From positions 1,116,001 through 1,180,000 of the forward strand of contig NZ_JAQIIX010000002.1 of assembly GCF_036946495.1 (NCBI RefSeq): a stretch of 64,000 bases of DNA. Direction: 5' to 3'. Source of the stretch: Mycolicibacterium neoaurum. GTDB lineage: Bacteria; Actinomycetota; Actinomycetes; Mycobacteriales; Mycobacteriaceae. Positions 42,647 to 50,375 of the stretch are shown piece after piece; the first letter of the stretch is position 1, and each line of letters starts with the position of its first letter. A model generated the notes under the pieces. It did not search any database and was not told the DNA's origin. It saw nothing but the letters and a program-made list of their open reading frames with translations. Position numbers and translations under genes: made by a program.

Positions 42647-43786
42647 GTGCGCGAGATCCTCGGCGAGGTGCTGGCCACCTGGCATTCCGGTGGCACAGCG
42701 GGCCTTGTCACCGTCGTGCGCACCATCCATTCGGCGCCCCGGCCGGCCGGCGCGGCGCTGATGGTGGCGCCCGACGGAAGTGTCGCCGGATCAGTATCCG
42801 GAGGTTGTGTGGAGGGCGCGGTATACGAGCTGGCCAACGAGGTCGTCGCCACCGGATCGGCGCAGTTGCAGCGCTACGGGATCAGTGATGACGACGCGTT
42901 CGCCGTCGGGCTCACCTGCGGCGGCATCATCGATGTGTTCGTCGAACCCGTCTCACGGCACACGTTTCCCCAACTGGCGGAAGTGGCCGAGGCCATCGAG
43001 CACGGCCGCCCGGTGGCGGTCGCCACCGTGATCGCCCACCCCGATGCCCGCAGGGTCGGGCGCCGCATGGTCATCGAGGCCGAACGCCGCGCCGGATCGC
43101 TGGGGTCGGCCCGCGCCGATGACGCCGTGACCGACGACGCGCGCGGTCTGCTGCTCGCAGGGCAGACCGGTGTGCTGTCCTACGGCGCCGACGGGGAACG
43201 CATCAACGAGACCGCCGACCGGGGTATGGAGGTTTTCGTCGCCAGCTACGCTCCGGCACCGCGAATGGTGATCTTCGGCGCCATCGACTTCGCCGCAGCA
43301 CTGACCAGACAGGCCGCGCTGCTGGGATATCGGGTGACGGTGTGCGATGCCCGCCCGGTGTTCGCAACCGCCGCCCGCTTCCCGGCCGCCGATGAGGTGG
43401 TGGTCGACTGGCCCGACCGTTATCTGCGAGCCCAGCAGGACCTCGGTGCCATCGATGACAGAACGGCGATCTGCGTGTTGACCCACGACCCGAAATTCGA
43501 CGTGCCCGCCCTCACGGTGGCGCTGCGACTCCCCCAGGTCGGGTATGTCGGGGCAATGGGCTCTCGGCGCACTCATCTGGACCGCCTGACCCGGTTGTCC
43601 GAGGCCGGACTCGGCAATGCCGAGCTGGCCCGATTGTCAAGCCCCATCGGACTGGACCTCGGCGCGCGAACCCCGGAGGAGACCGCGGTGTCGATCGTCG
43701 CCGAGATCATCGCAGGCCGCTGGGGCGGCGGCGGTCGCCCGCTGGCCGCACTCGACGGTCGCATCCACCGGGACGCACGCCCCTGA
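42647..43786 (+). CDS. XdhC/CoxI-family protein
   Basis: A 379-residue two-domain protein. The N-terminal XdhC/CoxI domain is seen in GSVAGSVSGGCVEGAVYEL (conserved Cys) and FAVGLTCGGIIDVFVEP. The C-terminal Rossmann domain is seen in PRMVIFGAIDFAAAL and GYVGAMGSRRTHLDRL. XdhC proteins bind molybdenum cofactor, assist its sulfuration, and insert it into xanthine dehydrogenase or CO-dehydrogenase-type enzymes. No molybdenum hydroxylase gene is visible in this window, so its client is elsewhere. GTG 42647 is the first start in frame. Confidence 0.88.
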   Translation: MREILGEVLATWHSGGTAGLVTVVRTIHSAPRPAGAALMVAPDGSVAGSVSGGCVEGAVYELANEVVATGSAQLQRYGISDDDAFAVGLTCGGIIDVFVEPVSRHTFPQLAEVAEAIEHGRPVAVATVIAHPDARRVGRRMVIEAERRAGSLGSARADDAVTDDARGLLLAGQTGVLSYGADGERINETADRGMEVFVASYAPAPRMVIFGAIDFAAALTRQAALLGYRVTVCDARPVFATAARFPAADEVVVDWPDRYLRAQQDLGAIDDRTAICVLTHDPKFDVPALTVALRLPQVGYVGAMGSRRTHLDRLTRLSEAGLGNAELARLSSPIGLDLGARTPEETAVSIVAEIIAGRWGGGGRPLAALDGRIHRDARP

Positions 43787-43875
43787 GACCGGCGTTCGGT
43801 AACGTCGGGTCCGACCTCGTCGATAGTTCTCACAGCTGCCGATACGTACCACTCGACGCTGGGACAGGAGAACAA

Positions 43876-44196
43876 ATGACCGTCACGCGCACGCTGGCTG
43901 CCGTTGTCCTGGCCGCGGGGGCCGGCCTCGCCGCCGCAGCGCCCGCCGCTGCCGAAGAACTCACCCAGGAGCAGTTCCTCGCGGCGATCGCCCAGCAGGG
44001 CGTGCAGGTCGGCAGCGATGAGGATGCCGTCCGGATCGCCCAGCGGATGTGCGAGATCGCCGGCGATGGCAGCGGCGCGAAACTGCAGAAGGCCGTCTAC
44101 TACGTCCGCGACCACACCAAGCTGAGCAAGGACGGTGTGACGACCTTCGCCGGTATCGCCGCCCGGGTCTATTGCCCCGACGTCCTGCCCAGCTAG
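43876..44196 (+). CDS. Secreted DUF732 protein
   Basis: A 106-residue exported protein with signal peptide (residues 1-27, cleavage near AAAEE) and a short DUF732 helical domain: FLAAIAQQGVQVGSDEDAVRIAQRMC ending YCPDVLPS. The two Cys fit the conserved disulfide. DUF732 proteins are abundant, mycobacteria-specific secreted proteins of unknown role. ATG 43876 follows GGGACAGGAG. The stop overlaps the convergent SDR gene by 4 bases. Confidence 0.85.
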   Translation: MTVTRTLAAVVLAAGAGLAAAAPAAAEELTQEQFLAAIAQQGVQVGSDEDAVRIAQRMCEIAGDGSGAKLQKAVYYVRDHTKLSKDGVTTFAGIAARVYCPDVLPS

Positions 44197-45026
44197 TCCG
44201 TCACCACCCCGCGCAGACCGTCCGCGCCGAACAGCGGTTCCAGCATCCCGGAGAGATCAGGCCCGCGTCGCAGGCCGTGGCCACCGTCGACGTTGATCAC
44301 CTGGCCGGTGATGAAACTCGCCGCATCGCTGAGCAGGAAGACCGCCAGATTCGCGACATCCTCGACCTCCCCGACCCGCGGCAGCGGCGTGCAGGCCGCA
44401 TAGTCCGCGCTCAGTGCCGGCACGTCGAAGATCGGCGCCACCATGTCCGTGCGGGTCAATCCGGGTCGGATCCCGTTGACGCGTACCGAGGACGGACCCA
44501 GCTCGTCGGCGGCGACCATCATCAGATGATCCAGCGCGGCCTTGCTGGGCCCGTAGGCGCCGAACCAGCGGTGGGTGTTGCTCGAGGCGATCGAGGAGAT
44601 TCCGACGAACGATCCGCCGCCGCCGCGGACCAGCTCGCGGGCGGAGTGCTTGAGCACGTACATGGTCCCGTTGATGTTCAGGTCCACCGTGTTGCGCCAG
44701 GCCGCGGAGTCAATCTGAGTCAGCGGGCCGATCGTTTCCGAACCGCCGGCGCTGTGCACGACGCCGTCGAGGCGGCCGTGCCAGGCGGTCGTCGCGTCGA
44801 CCAGGCGGGCGGCCTCGTCCTCGTCGGTGATATCGGCGGGCTGATAGTTCACCTGACCGGTGCCCGCACCACCGATCTCCGCAGCGGCGGCCTCCAGCTT
44901 GTCGGCGTTGCGTCCGGCGAGCACGACGTTGCCGCCGGCGCCGACAATGGCGGCCGCCACGCCCTTGCCGATACCGCTTCCACCACCGGTGACCAGATAC
45001 GTGCGCTCGGCAAGCGACAGCAGCAT
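44193..45026 (-). CDS. Short-chain dehydrogenase/reductase behind a KstR-like box
   Basis: A 277-residue SDR. Cofactor loop TYLVTGGGSGIGKGVAAAI, with Arg-Asn after the second strand (LAGRNADKL), suggests NADP(H) or dual use. Catalytic Ser is in GISSIASS and Tyr-Lys in YGPSK. ATG 45026 is preferred over ATG 45032 because GGAGGT is 6 bases upstream of the former and touches the latter. A KstR-type palindrome 34-47 bases upstream suggests induction by sterols and a role in steroid breakdown. M. tuberculosis has an SDR (Rv3485c) near otsA that may correspond. Confidence 0.9.
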   Translation of the reverse strand: MLLSLAERTYLVTGGGSGIGKGVAAAIVGAGGNVVLAGRNADKLEAAAAEIGGAGTGQVNYQPADITDEDEAARLVDATTAWHGRLDGVVHSAGGSETIGPLTQIDSAAWRNTVDLNINGTMYVLKHSARELVRGGGGSFVGISSIASSNTHRWFGAYGPSKAALDHLMMVAADELGPSSVRVNGIRPGLTRTDMVAPIFDVPALSADYAACTPLPRVGEVEDVANLAVFLLSDAASFITGQVINVDGGHGLRRGPDLSGMLEPLFGADGLRGVVTD

Positions 45027-45059
45027 GGACATACCTCCGCAAAAAGAAGACCGTCTAAC

Positions 45060-45073
45060 TAGAACAGGTTCCA
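45060..45073. promoter_or_regulatory. KstR-type operator upstream of the SDR gene
   Basis: TAGAACAGGTTCCA fits the KstR recognition pattern TnnAACnnGTTnnA at all eight fixed positions. It lies 34-47 bases upstream of the SDR start. KstR represses the cholesterol-catabolic regulon, including mce4, which begins to appear 16 kb away. The site also lies 98 bases upstream of the divergent small gene before otsA. Confidence 0.65.
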
Positions 45074-45170
45074 GTTATACGGCACCACTGACCTCGGTGC
45101 GAAGGTTTCCATCGACAACGGAATCCTCCCTGGTAATCCCCGCCCGTCGCCGGTCGCCTAGCATTGAGGG

Positions 45171-45335
45171 ATGCCTGCAAAAACAGATGCCGCCGATATC
45201 GGCGAGGTCGAGCCTGTCGCCGACGATACGGCCAGCCAGGCGCGCCGCGTCGTCGCCGCCTACGCCGCCGACGCCGAGGAGTGCCGGATGTTCCTCGCGA
45301 TGCTGGGTATCGGACCCGCGAAGTCCGAGGCCTAG
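45171..45335 (+). CDS. 54-residue conserved small protein upstream of otsA (Rv3489-like)
   Basis: A short frame from ATG 45171 to TAG. The product ends VVAAYAADAEECRMFLAMLGIGPAK, split here as AAYAADAEECRMF and LAMLGIGP; the C-terminal half is an amphipathic helix followed by a Gly-Ile-Gly-Pro turn. The size of 54 residues and position directly before otsA agree with Rv3489. The stop codon overlaps the GTG of otsA (TAGTG), so translation is coupled, and a regulatory or partner role for otsA is possible. Ribosome site TTGAGGG is 1-7 bases upstream. Confidence 0.75.
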   Translation: MPAKTDAADIGEVEPVADDTASQARRVVAAYAADAEECRMFLAMLGIGPAKSEA

Positions 45336-46795
45336 TGGCACCGGGAGTCGATCCCGCCGACTCCATCCCGGAATCCGGGCACGCCGACTTCGTTGTCGTC
45401 GCCAACCGGCTGCCGATCGACCAGGTTCGCCTCCCCGACGGAACGACCACCTGGAAGCGCAGCCCTGGCGGCCTGGTGACCGCGCTGGAGCCGATACTGC
45501 GCAAGCAGAGCGGTGCATGGATCGGTTGGCCGGGTGTTCCGGACGGTGACGAAGAGCCCATCGTCCAAGAGGACCTCAAGCTCTATCCCGTGCGGTTGTC
45601 CACCGAGGACGTCGCGCTGTACTATGAGGGTTTCTCCAACGCCACCCTCTGGCCGCTGTACCACGATGTCATCGTCAAACCGCAGTACCACCGACACTGG
45701 TGGGATCGCTACGTCGAGGTGAACCGGCGCTTCGCCGAAGCCACCGCGCGTGCCGCCGCGCCGGGGGCCACCGTCTGGATCCAGGACTACCAGCTGCAGC
45801 TGGTCCCCAAGATGCTGCGCATGCTGCGACCCGATCTGACCATCGGCTTCTTCCTGCACATCCCGTTCCCGCCGGTGGAACTGTTCATGCAGATGCCCTG
45901 GCGCACCGAGATCATCGAGGGACTCCTCGGCGCCGACCTGGTCGGGTTCCACCTGGCCGGCGGCGCGCAGAACTTCCTGATCCTGGCTCGTCGCCTGCTG
46001 GGCGCCAACACCTCCCGCGCCACGATCGGCGTGCGCTCCCGCTTCGGTGAGGTGCAGATCGGCTTCCGCACCGTCAAGGTGGGCGCCTTCCCCATCTCCA
46101 TCGACTCGGCCGAACTCGACCGCAAGGCGCGCGCCCGCAGCATCCGTCAGCGCGCCCGCGAGATCCGCGCCGAGTTGGGCAACCCGCGCAAGCTGCTGCT
46201 CGGCGTCGACCGGCTGGACTACACCAAGGGCATCGACGTCCGGCTGAAAGCCTTCTCCGAGCTGCTGGCCGAGGATCGGGCCGACCGTTCCGATACGGTG
46301 CTGGTCCAGTTGGCCACACCGAGTCGCGAGCGGGTGGAGAGCTATATCGAGATGCGCGAGGGTATCGAGCGTCAGGTCGGCCACATCAACGGTGAGTACG
46401 GCGAGGTCGGCCACCCCGTGGTGCATTACCTGCATCGGCCGGTCCCCCGCGATGACCTGATCGCCTTCTTCGTCGCCGCCGACGTCATGTTGGTCACCCC
46501 GTTGCGCGACGGGATGAACCTGGTGGCCAAGGAGTACGTCGCCTGCCGCAGCGATCTCGGCGGCGCCCTGGTCCTCTCCGAATTCACAGGCGCCGCAGCG
46601 GAATTGCGCCAGGCCTATCTGTGCAACCCGCACCACACCGATGGTGTGCGTGATGCCATCGAACAGGCCTTGAACCAGACGCCCGAGGAGGGCAGGCGCC
46701 GGATGCGCGCTTTGCGCCGGCAGGTCCTAGCCCACGATGTCGACCGTTGGGCACGGTCGTTCCTGGATGCGCTTGCCCAGTCCAGCAACAACTAG
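45335..46795 (+). CDS. otsA: Trehalose-6-phosphate synthase (GT20)
   Basis: A 486-residue glycosyltransferase joining UDP- or ADP-glucose to glucose-6-phosphate. Motifs: N-terminal FVVVANRLPID, RSPGGLVTALEP (substrate loop), WIQDYQLQLVPKML, FFLHIPFPP, LLGVDRLDYTKGIDVRLKAF and TPLRDGMNLVAKEYVA. The start is GTG 45335, coupled to the small upstream gene; longer frames run through that gene. The stop TAG shares a CTAG with the convergent SnoaL-like gene. Matches Rv3490 and marks the left edge of the low-GC island. Confidence 0.97.
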   Translation: MAPGVDPADSIPESGHADFVVVANRLPIDQVRLPDGTTTWKRSPGGLVTALEPILRKQSGAWIGWPGVPDGDEEPIVQEDLKLYPVRLSTEDVALYYEGFSNATLWPLYHDVIVKPQYHRHWWDRYVEVNRRFAEATARAAAPGATVWIQDYQLQLVPKMLRMLRPDLTIGFFLHIPFPPVELFMQMPWRTEIIEGLLGADLVGFHLAGGAQNFLILARRLLGANTSRATIGVRSRFGEVQIGFRTVKVGAFPISIDSAELDRKARARSIRQRAREIRAELGNPRKLLLGVDRLDYTKGIDVRLKAFSELLAEDRADRSDTVLVQLATPSRERVESYIEMREGIERQVGHINGEYGEVGHPVVHYLHRPVPRDDLIAFFVAADVMLVTPLRDGMNLVAKEYVACRSDLGGALVLSEFTGAAAELRQAYLCNPHHTDGVRDAIEQALNQTPEEGRRRMRALRRQVLAHDVDRWARSFLDALAQSSNN

Positions 46796-47214
46796 CGCAA
46801 CGACGGAATCACCAGCCCGGCGACAGCGCGCCACGTTGTCCTGAACATCGCAAAGTAGTCAAAGTACTCACGCCACAGGGCGATTCGCCCTTCTCTGACC
46901 TCAAAGATTCCCCATACCCAGAAACGTAATCGCAAGGGGCCGAGGATCATGACATCCCGCCGCAGGGTGAGAACGCACGATCCTTCCACCGCGATGTGGT
47001 CGATCACAGCCTCGAATCTGATCCATCGCATCATCTTCCGGAAGAGCCCGACGGTGCGGTCGCGACCGCGTAGTACCGGTAGCCCCACGTTATGGAAAAC
47101 GACGTCGTCAGCCAACAACATATATGCAGTATCAAAGTCACCCTGCTCTAATGCGCTCAGGTACCCTTCGACGACGTCGGCAGGGTTCTTCGCCTCGCTG
47201 TCTAGGTCGCTCAT
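46792..47214 (-). CDS. SnoaL/limonene-epoxide-hydrolase-like protein
   Basis: A 140-residue protein of the SnoaL/LEH cone fold: VVEGYLSALEQGDFDTAYMLLADDVVFHN, given here as VEGYLSALEQGDFDTAY and LADDVVFHNVGLPVLRGR, with GIFEVREGRIALWREYFD carrying the Arg-Asp pair seen in limonene-epoxide hydrolases. Such proteins hydrate epoxides or catalyse cyclisation in polyketide pathways. ATG 47214 overlaps the FAD gene stop (ATGA), so it is translated with the monooxygenase that could supply an epoxide. It is the first gene of the lower-GC island. Confidence 0.8.
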   Translation of the reverse strand: MSDLDSEAKNPADVVEGYLSALEQGDFDTAYMLLADDVVFHNVGLPVLRGRDRTVGLFRKMMRWIRFEAVIDHIAVEGSCVLTLRRDVMILGPLRLRFWVWGIFEVREGRIALWREYFDYFAMFRTTWRAVAGLVIPSLR

Positions 47215-48632
47215 CGCTTGCACCTCAGGTCACGCACGCTGTGGACTCCGACCTTCCGCACTGCGCCAATGACACTCGAGGGCCCACGCACGAGACTCCC
47301 CCAGACCATGCGGGCGATCAGTCTCGGGTCGCGCAATCTCGAAGGCGGATCGACCAAGTTGGTGACTCGGTAGAAAGCCTCGGTGAGTGCGATGTCGTTC
47401 TCCGCAGCCGATAACGCCATACTAGCCAACCAATTGGTAGCGATCGAGACCGGCGAACGTCCCGATTGCGCCAGATCGTTTGTTTCGTTCATCTCCCATA
47501 TCGGACCGATATCGGCCGCCACCATTCGATAAAAATCGTTGGGTGTCGCCGTGCTGCCTGTCAACAGATATGCGCGCAACGCAAGCGCATTGAGCCCGGC
47601 CATGGTGCTGCCCTGTCCATAGATCGGATTCAGACTGCACAGCGCGTCACCAACAACTACCAATCCCAGTGGGGGGCGAACCATACTGTCGTAGCGCCGC
47701 CAGACAGCCCCGGCATAGCGGAAGGTTGAGGCTTTCCCCAACGGTGTGGCCCGCCGCAACCCCGCCAAAATCGCCGGCGGCATAAATTGCGCCACCTGAG
47801 TGATCATCGCCGCCAAATCCCTCGGAGGTGCGGGATCGTCGGCTAGCCTGCCGACTGTCAGCATCCAGGTGCCGCGTTCCTGTGCCATCAAGCCGCAACG
47901 GAGATTTCCAGGGCCCGGCTGTACGATCATCAACAGCCTCTCGGGGAAGGCGTCCGACTCCATTTGGATCAACTGGCTGGAATATGTCGCCTTCGCACTC
48001 GAGCGTTGCTCTACCGGATTCTGGTAACCAAGTGCCGCCAGTAGGGCCGGTGTTCGCGTTCCCCGACCCATGGCATCTACGACAAAGTCTGCGGTGAGGT
48101 CCGCGGTAGCCCCACTGAACCGGTCTGCGACCCGCACGCCCGACACGCTTCCCGATTGTGCCGCAATTAAACCCACAACATCGCTGTTGTCGACGAAATC
48201 TATGTTCCCCAGCGCTATGACGCGGCTGCGAACAGCGAACTCCACCAGCGGCCGACTGGCCAAGTGCAGAACTAGTGCCCGTGGATCCGCGAAACTCTGG
48301 GACCGGTTGAGCCCAGACCGTCCCACCCGTGTACACACCCGAGCCAGGTTGCCGTCGTCCAGGACGTGCCCCCCACCCGCAGTGATCTCGGCGAGAATGC
48401 CCGGAAACAACTCCTCTAGTATCTGGGAACCACGACTGAGAATGCCGTGCAAATGCCTGCCCTGCGGTATTCCCTTGCGTTGCAAAGGATGACCAGGAAG
48501 TCGGTCTCGTTCGACAACAGTCACCTGCTCGAAGAAATCCGACAGAGTGCGGGCCGCGAGCAAGCCGGCCATGCCGGCCCCCATGACGATGGCCCGCTCG
48601 CCCAGCACACTCCCTGATGCAGTCATGTACAC
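47211..48632 (-). CDS. FAD-dependent monooxygenase (PHBH/squalene-epoxidase-like)
   Basis: A 473-residue flavoprotein. FAD motif AIVMGAGMAGLLAARTLSDF, then a second signature GDALCSLNPIYGQGSTMAGL typical of group A monooxygenases and squalene-epoxidase-like enzymes. A DG-type segment (FVVDAMGRGTRTP) lies between. It likely hydroxylates or epoxidises a hydrophobic substrate. GTG 48632 and ATG 48626 are both possible; GGGGGA is about 4 bases from the GTG and 10 from the ATG. Divergent from the F420 gene and coupled to the SnoaL-like gene. GC content is lower than in otsA. Confidence 0.82.
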   Translation of the reverse strand: MYMTASGSVLGERAIVMGAGMAGLLAARTLSDFFEQVTVVERDRLPGHPLQRKGIPQGRHLHGILSRGSQILEELFPGILAEITAGGGHVLDDGNLARVCTRVGRSGLNRSQSFADPRALVLHLASRPLVEFAVRSRVIALGNIDFVDNSDVVGLIAAQSGSVSGVRVADRFSGATADLTADFVVDAMGRGTRTPALLAALGYQNPVEQRSSAKATYSSQLIQMESDAFPERLLMIVQPGPGNLRCGLMAQERGTWMLTVGRLADDPAPPRDLAAMITQVAQFMPPAILAGLRRATPLGKASTFRYAGAVWRRYDSMVRPPLGLVVVGDALCSLNPIYGQGSTMAGLNALALRAYLLTGSTATPNDFYRMVAADIGPIWEMNETNDLAQSGRSPVSIATNWLASMALSAAENDIALTEAFYRVTNLVDPPSRLRDPRLIARMVWGSLVRGPSSVIGAVRKVGVHSVRDLRCKR

Positions 48633-48778
48633 ATCGTCCCCCGGCTAGAACTGGACCCGCTGCGGCGGATCCACGGCCATCGAATGCGACTGTACAACAG
48701 CGGATAGCCGCTGCCACCGGGATCGTTGGACGTTCGAATTCCGCCAGAACAATGCCGCACAGCTCTTACACTCGATCC

Positions 48779-49936
48779 GTGCCGCGGATCAAAGTTGGAG
48801 TAACAGACGGAATAATCGCTGCCGAAAAAGCGGGAGGCGCGTACAGCCGGGCGCACTATCTGATCGGGGCGGCAGCGGGTGGCGCTGATTCATTCTGGGT
48901 GCCCGACCACCTCAACTCGATGTTTCCGCGCGCACTGTGGAATCCGAAATACTGTGGAGTCGCGAAGCTCTTACCTTCTGGTGATGCTTACATGGAACCG
49001 TGGACCATGCTCGGGTTCACGGCGGCTCGCAACCGAATAGGCCGGCTGCGCAACATGACATTAGGTATCGGCGTCACAGATACCGGTCGCCGTAATCCCG
49101 CGGTCACCGCTCAAGCTGCGGCAACTCTCAGCATTCTTACCAAAGGACGAACAATCCTCGGCGTCGGTCCGGGGGAACGGGAAGGAAACGAACCGTACGG
49201 GGTCGAATGGTCCAAACCGGTTTCCCGATTCGAGGAGGCTCTGGCGACGATCCGCGCACTGTGGAACTCCAAGGGCAGACTCGTCAATCGCGAATCACCG
49301 TATTTTCCGTTACGTAACGCACTTTTTGACCTTCCTCCGTATCGTGGAGAGTGGCCTCAGATCTGGATCGGCGCTCACGGACCTCGTATGCTGAGGGCCA
49401 CCGGACGCTACGGAGACGGCTACTTTCCCGCGTTCCTGCACAGCACCCAGGACTACGCCCATCGCCTGGAGATCGTTCGAACGGCGGCCTCCGACGCCGG
49501 CCGTGATCCTATGTCCATCACGCCGGCAGTATTCCTGCCGGTCGTGACGGGCAGGTCTCGCAACGACGTCGACGAAGCGCTGCAATCCCATGCGATGCGG
49601 GCATGGCTGCTCACCGCTTCCGATGAATTGTTCTCGCGCTACGGCTCCCAGCACCCGCTGGGTGCAGGCTTTTCTGGTGCCCAGGATCTGGTTCCACATG
49701 ACATGGATGAACCGACTGTGCTCTCACTCATCGAAGACATCCCGGCAGAGATGGTTCGCGACACCGTCCTGCATGGCACACCCGCAGATGTCGTAGACCA
49801 AGCCGCGCAATGGCGAGACTGCGGAGTACGTCATATCGTGCTCGCCCAGATGGGCTTCATGCAGCCGAGCCTAGCCAAGGGTCTGGCGTCGGTCGCGCCG
49901 TACGCGAGGATCTGCAGGCTACTCAAGAGACTCTAG
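48779..49936 (+). CDS. F420-dependent LLM-family ketoreductase, Rv2951c-like
   Basis: A 385-residue luciferase-like oxidoreductase. From memory it closely resembles phthiodiolone dimycocerosate ketoreductase Rv2951c: shared stretches include VTDTGRRNPAVTAQAAATL, GEREGNEPYGVEW, PVSRFEEALATIRALWNS, ESPYFPL and GPRMLRATGRY. Rv2951c reduces a keto group in PDIM and phenolic glycolipid synthesis with F420H2. A similar reduction of a polyketide-derived ketone is plausible here. GTG 48779 starts the conserved region; ATG 48752 is an alternative. It contains a TTA leucine codon, rare in high-GC genomes. No other PDIM gene is present in this window. Confidence 0.88.
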   Translation: MPRIKVGVTDGIIAAEKAGGAYSRAHYLIGAAAGGADSFWVPDHLNSMFPRALWNPKYCGVAKLLPSGDAYMEPWTMLGFTAARNRIGRLRNMTLGIGVTDTGRRNPAVTAQAAATLSILTKGRTILGVGPGEREGNEPYGVEWSKPVSRFEEALATIRALWNSKGRLVNRESPYFPLRNALFDLPPYRGEWPQIWIGAHGPRMLRATGRYGDGYFPAFLHSTQDYAHRLEIVRTAASDAGRDPMSITPAVFLPVVTGRSRNDVDEALQSHAMRAWLLTASDELFSRYGSQHPLGAGFSGAQDLVPHDMDEPTVLSLIEDIPAEMVRDTVLHGTPADVVDQAAQWRDCGVRHIVLAQMGFMQPSLAKGLASVAPYARICRLLKRL

Positions 49937-50375
49937 GGATCACTGCGGACGATACCAGTCCCTGCCGAAAGCTCGGTTGAGATCGGACTTTCAAATGCGC
50001 GTCATCACCGCTTTCCCACAGTTCTGACCAGGTTCGCCGCGAAACCGGCGCGAATCGTAGACGTTCCGAACTAGAACGTGTTACAAATGAGCTGCGGCGC
50101 CTTTTTTGGGGGGAGGATAAAGTCGAACCGCGCGTCCATGCTGATACTTTCTGGCGTCGTCGGTATCCGTCGATGTTGACCATCACGGTTTCGATCGAGC
50201 ACGCGTATGCGCTTTCAGCAATTTACCCATGTGGCTACGGCCATGTTAACTCGCCCCTTTTATCCAAGGGTGCTGACGAGAACTCACCGGGTTCACCTTC
50301 GACTAAAAAGGCCGCGTAGTAGTCGAGCCCAACCGAGTTTGGACTGCGATACGTCAATTACGGAAGTGACGGAAC
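49937..50375 (+). other. 439-base non-coding stretch before the P450-PKS genes
   Basis: No credible gene was found on either strand. Base composition is low for this chromosome, for example 33 G+C in bases 50041-50100. The stretch holds a KstR-type site (50072-50085) and a run TTTTTTGGGGGGAGG near 50102-50116. A TTGACC near 50176 could be a -35 box, but no convincing -10 follows. It probably carries the promoter of the P450-PKS-thiolase-Ddn unit with a long leader. Confidence 0.5.
50072..50085. promoter_or_regulatory. KstR-type operator upstream of the P450-PKS genes
   Basis: TAGAACGTGTTACA fits TnnAACnnGTTnnA at all eight fixed positions and shares CTAGAAC with the site at 45060. It lies 290 bases upstream of the P450 start inside a gene-free stretch. 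If bound by KstR it would place the PKS genes under sterol control; the distance to the gene is the main weakness. Confidence 0.55.

Noticed and set aside
48646..48659. KstR-like site between the FAD and LLM genes (TAGAACTGGACCCG)
   Set aside because: The left half CTAGAAC is kept, but the right half GTTnnA has three mismatches; reported only as a half-site.
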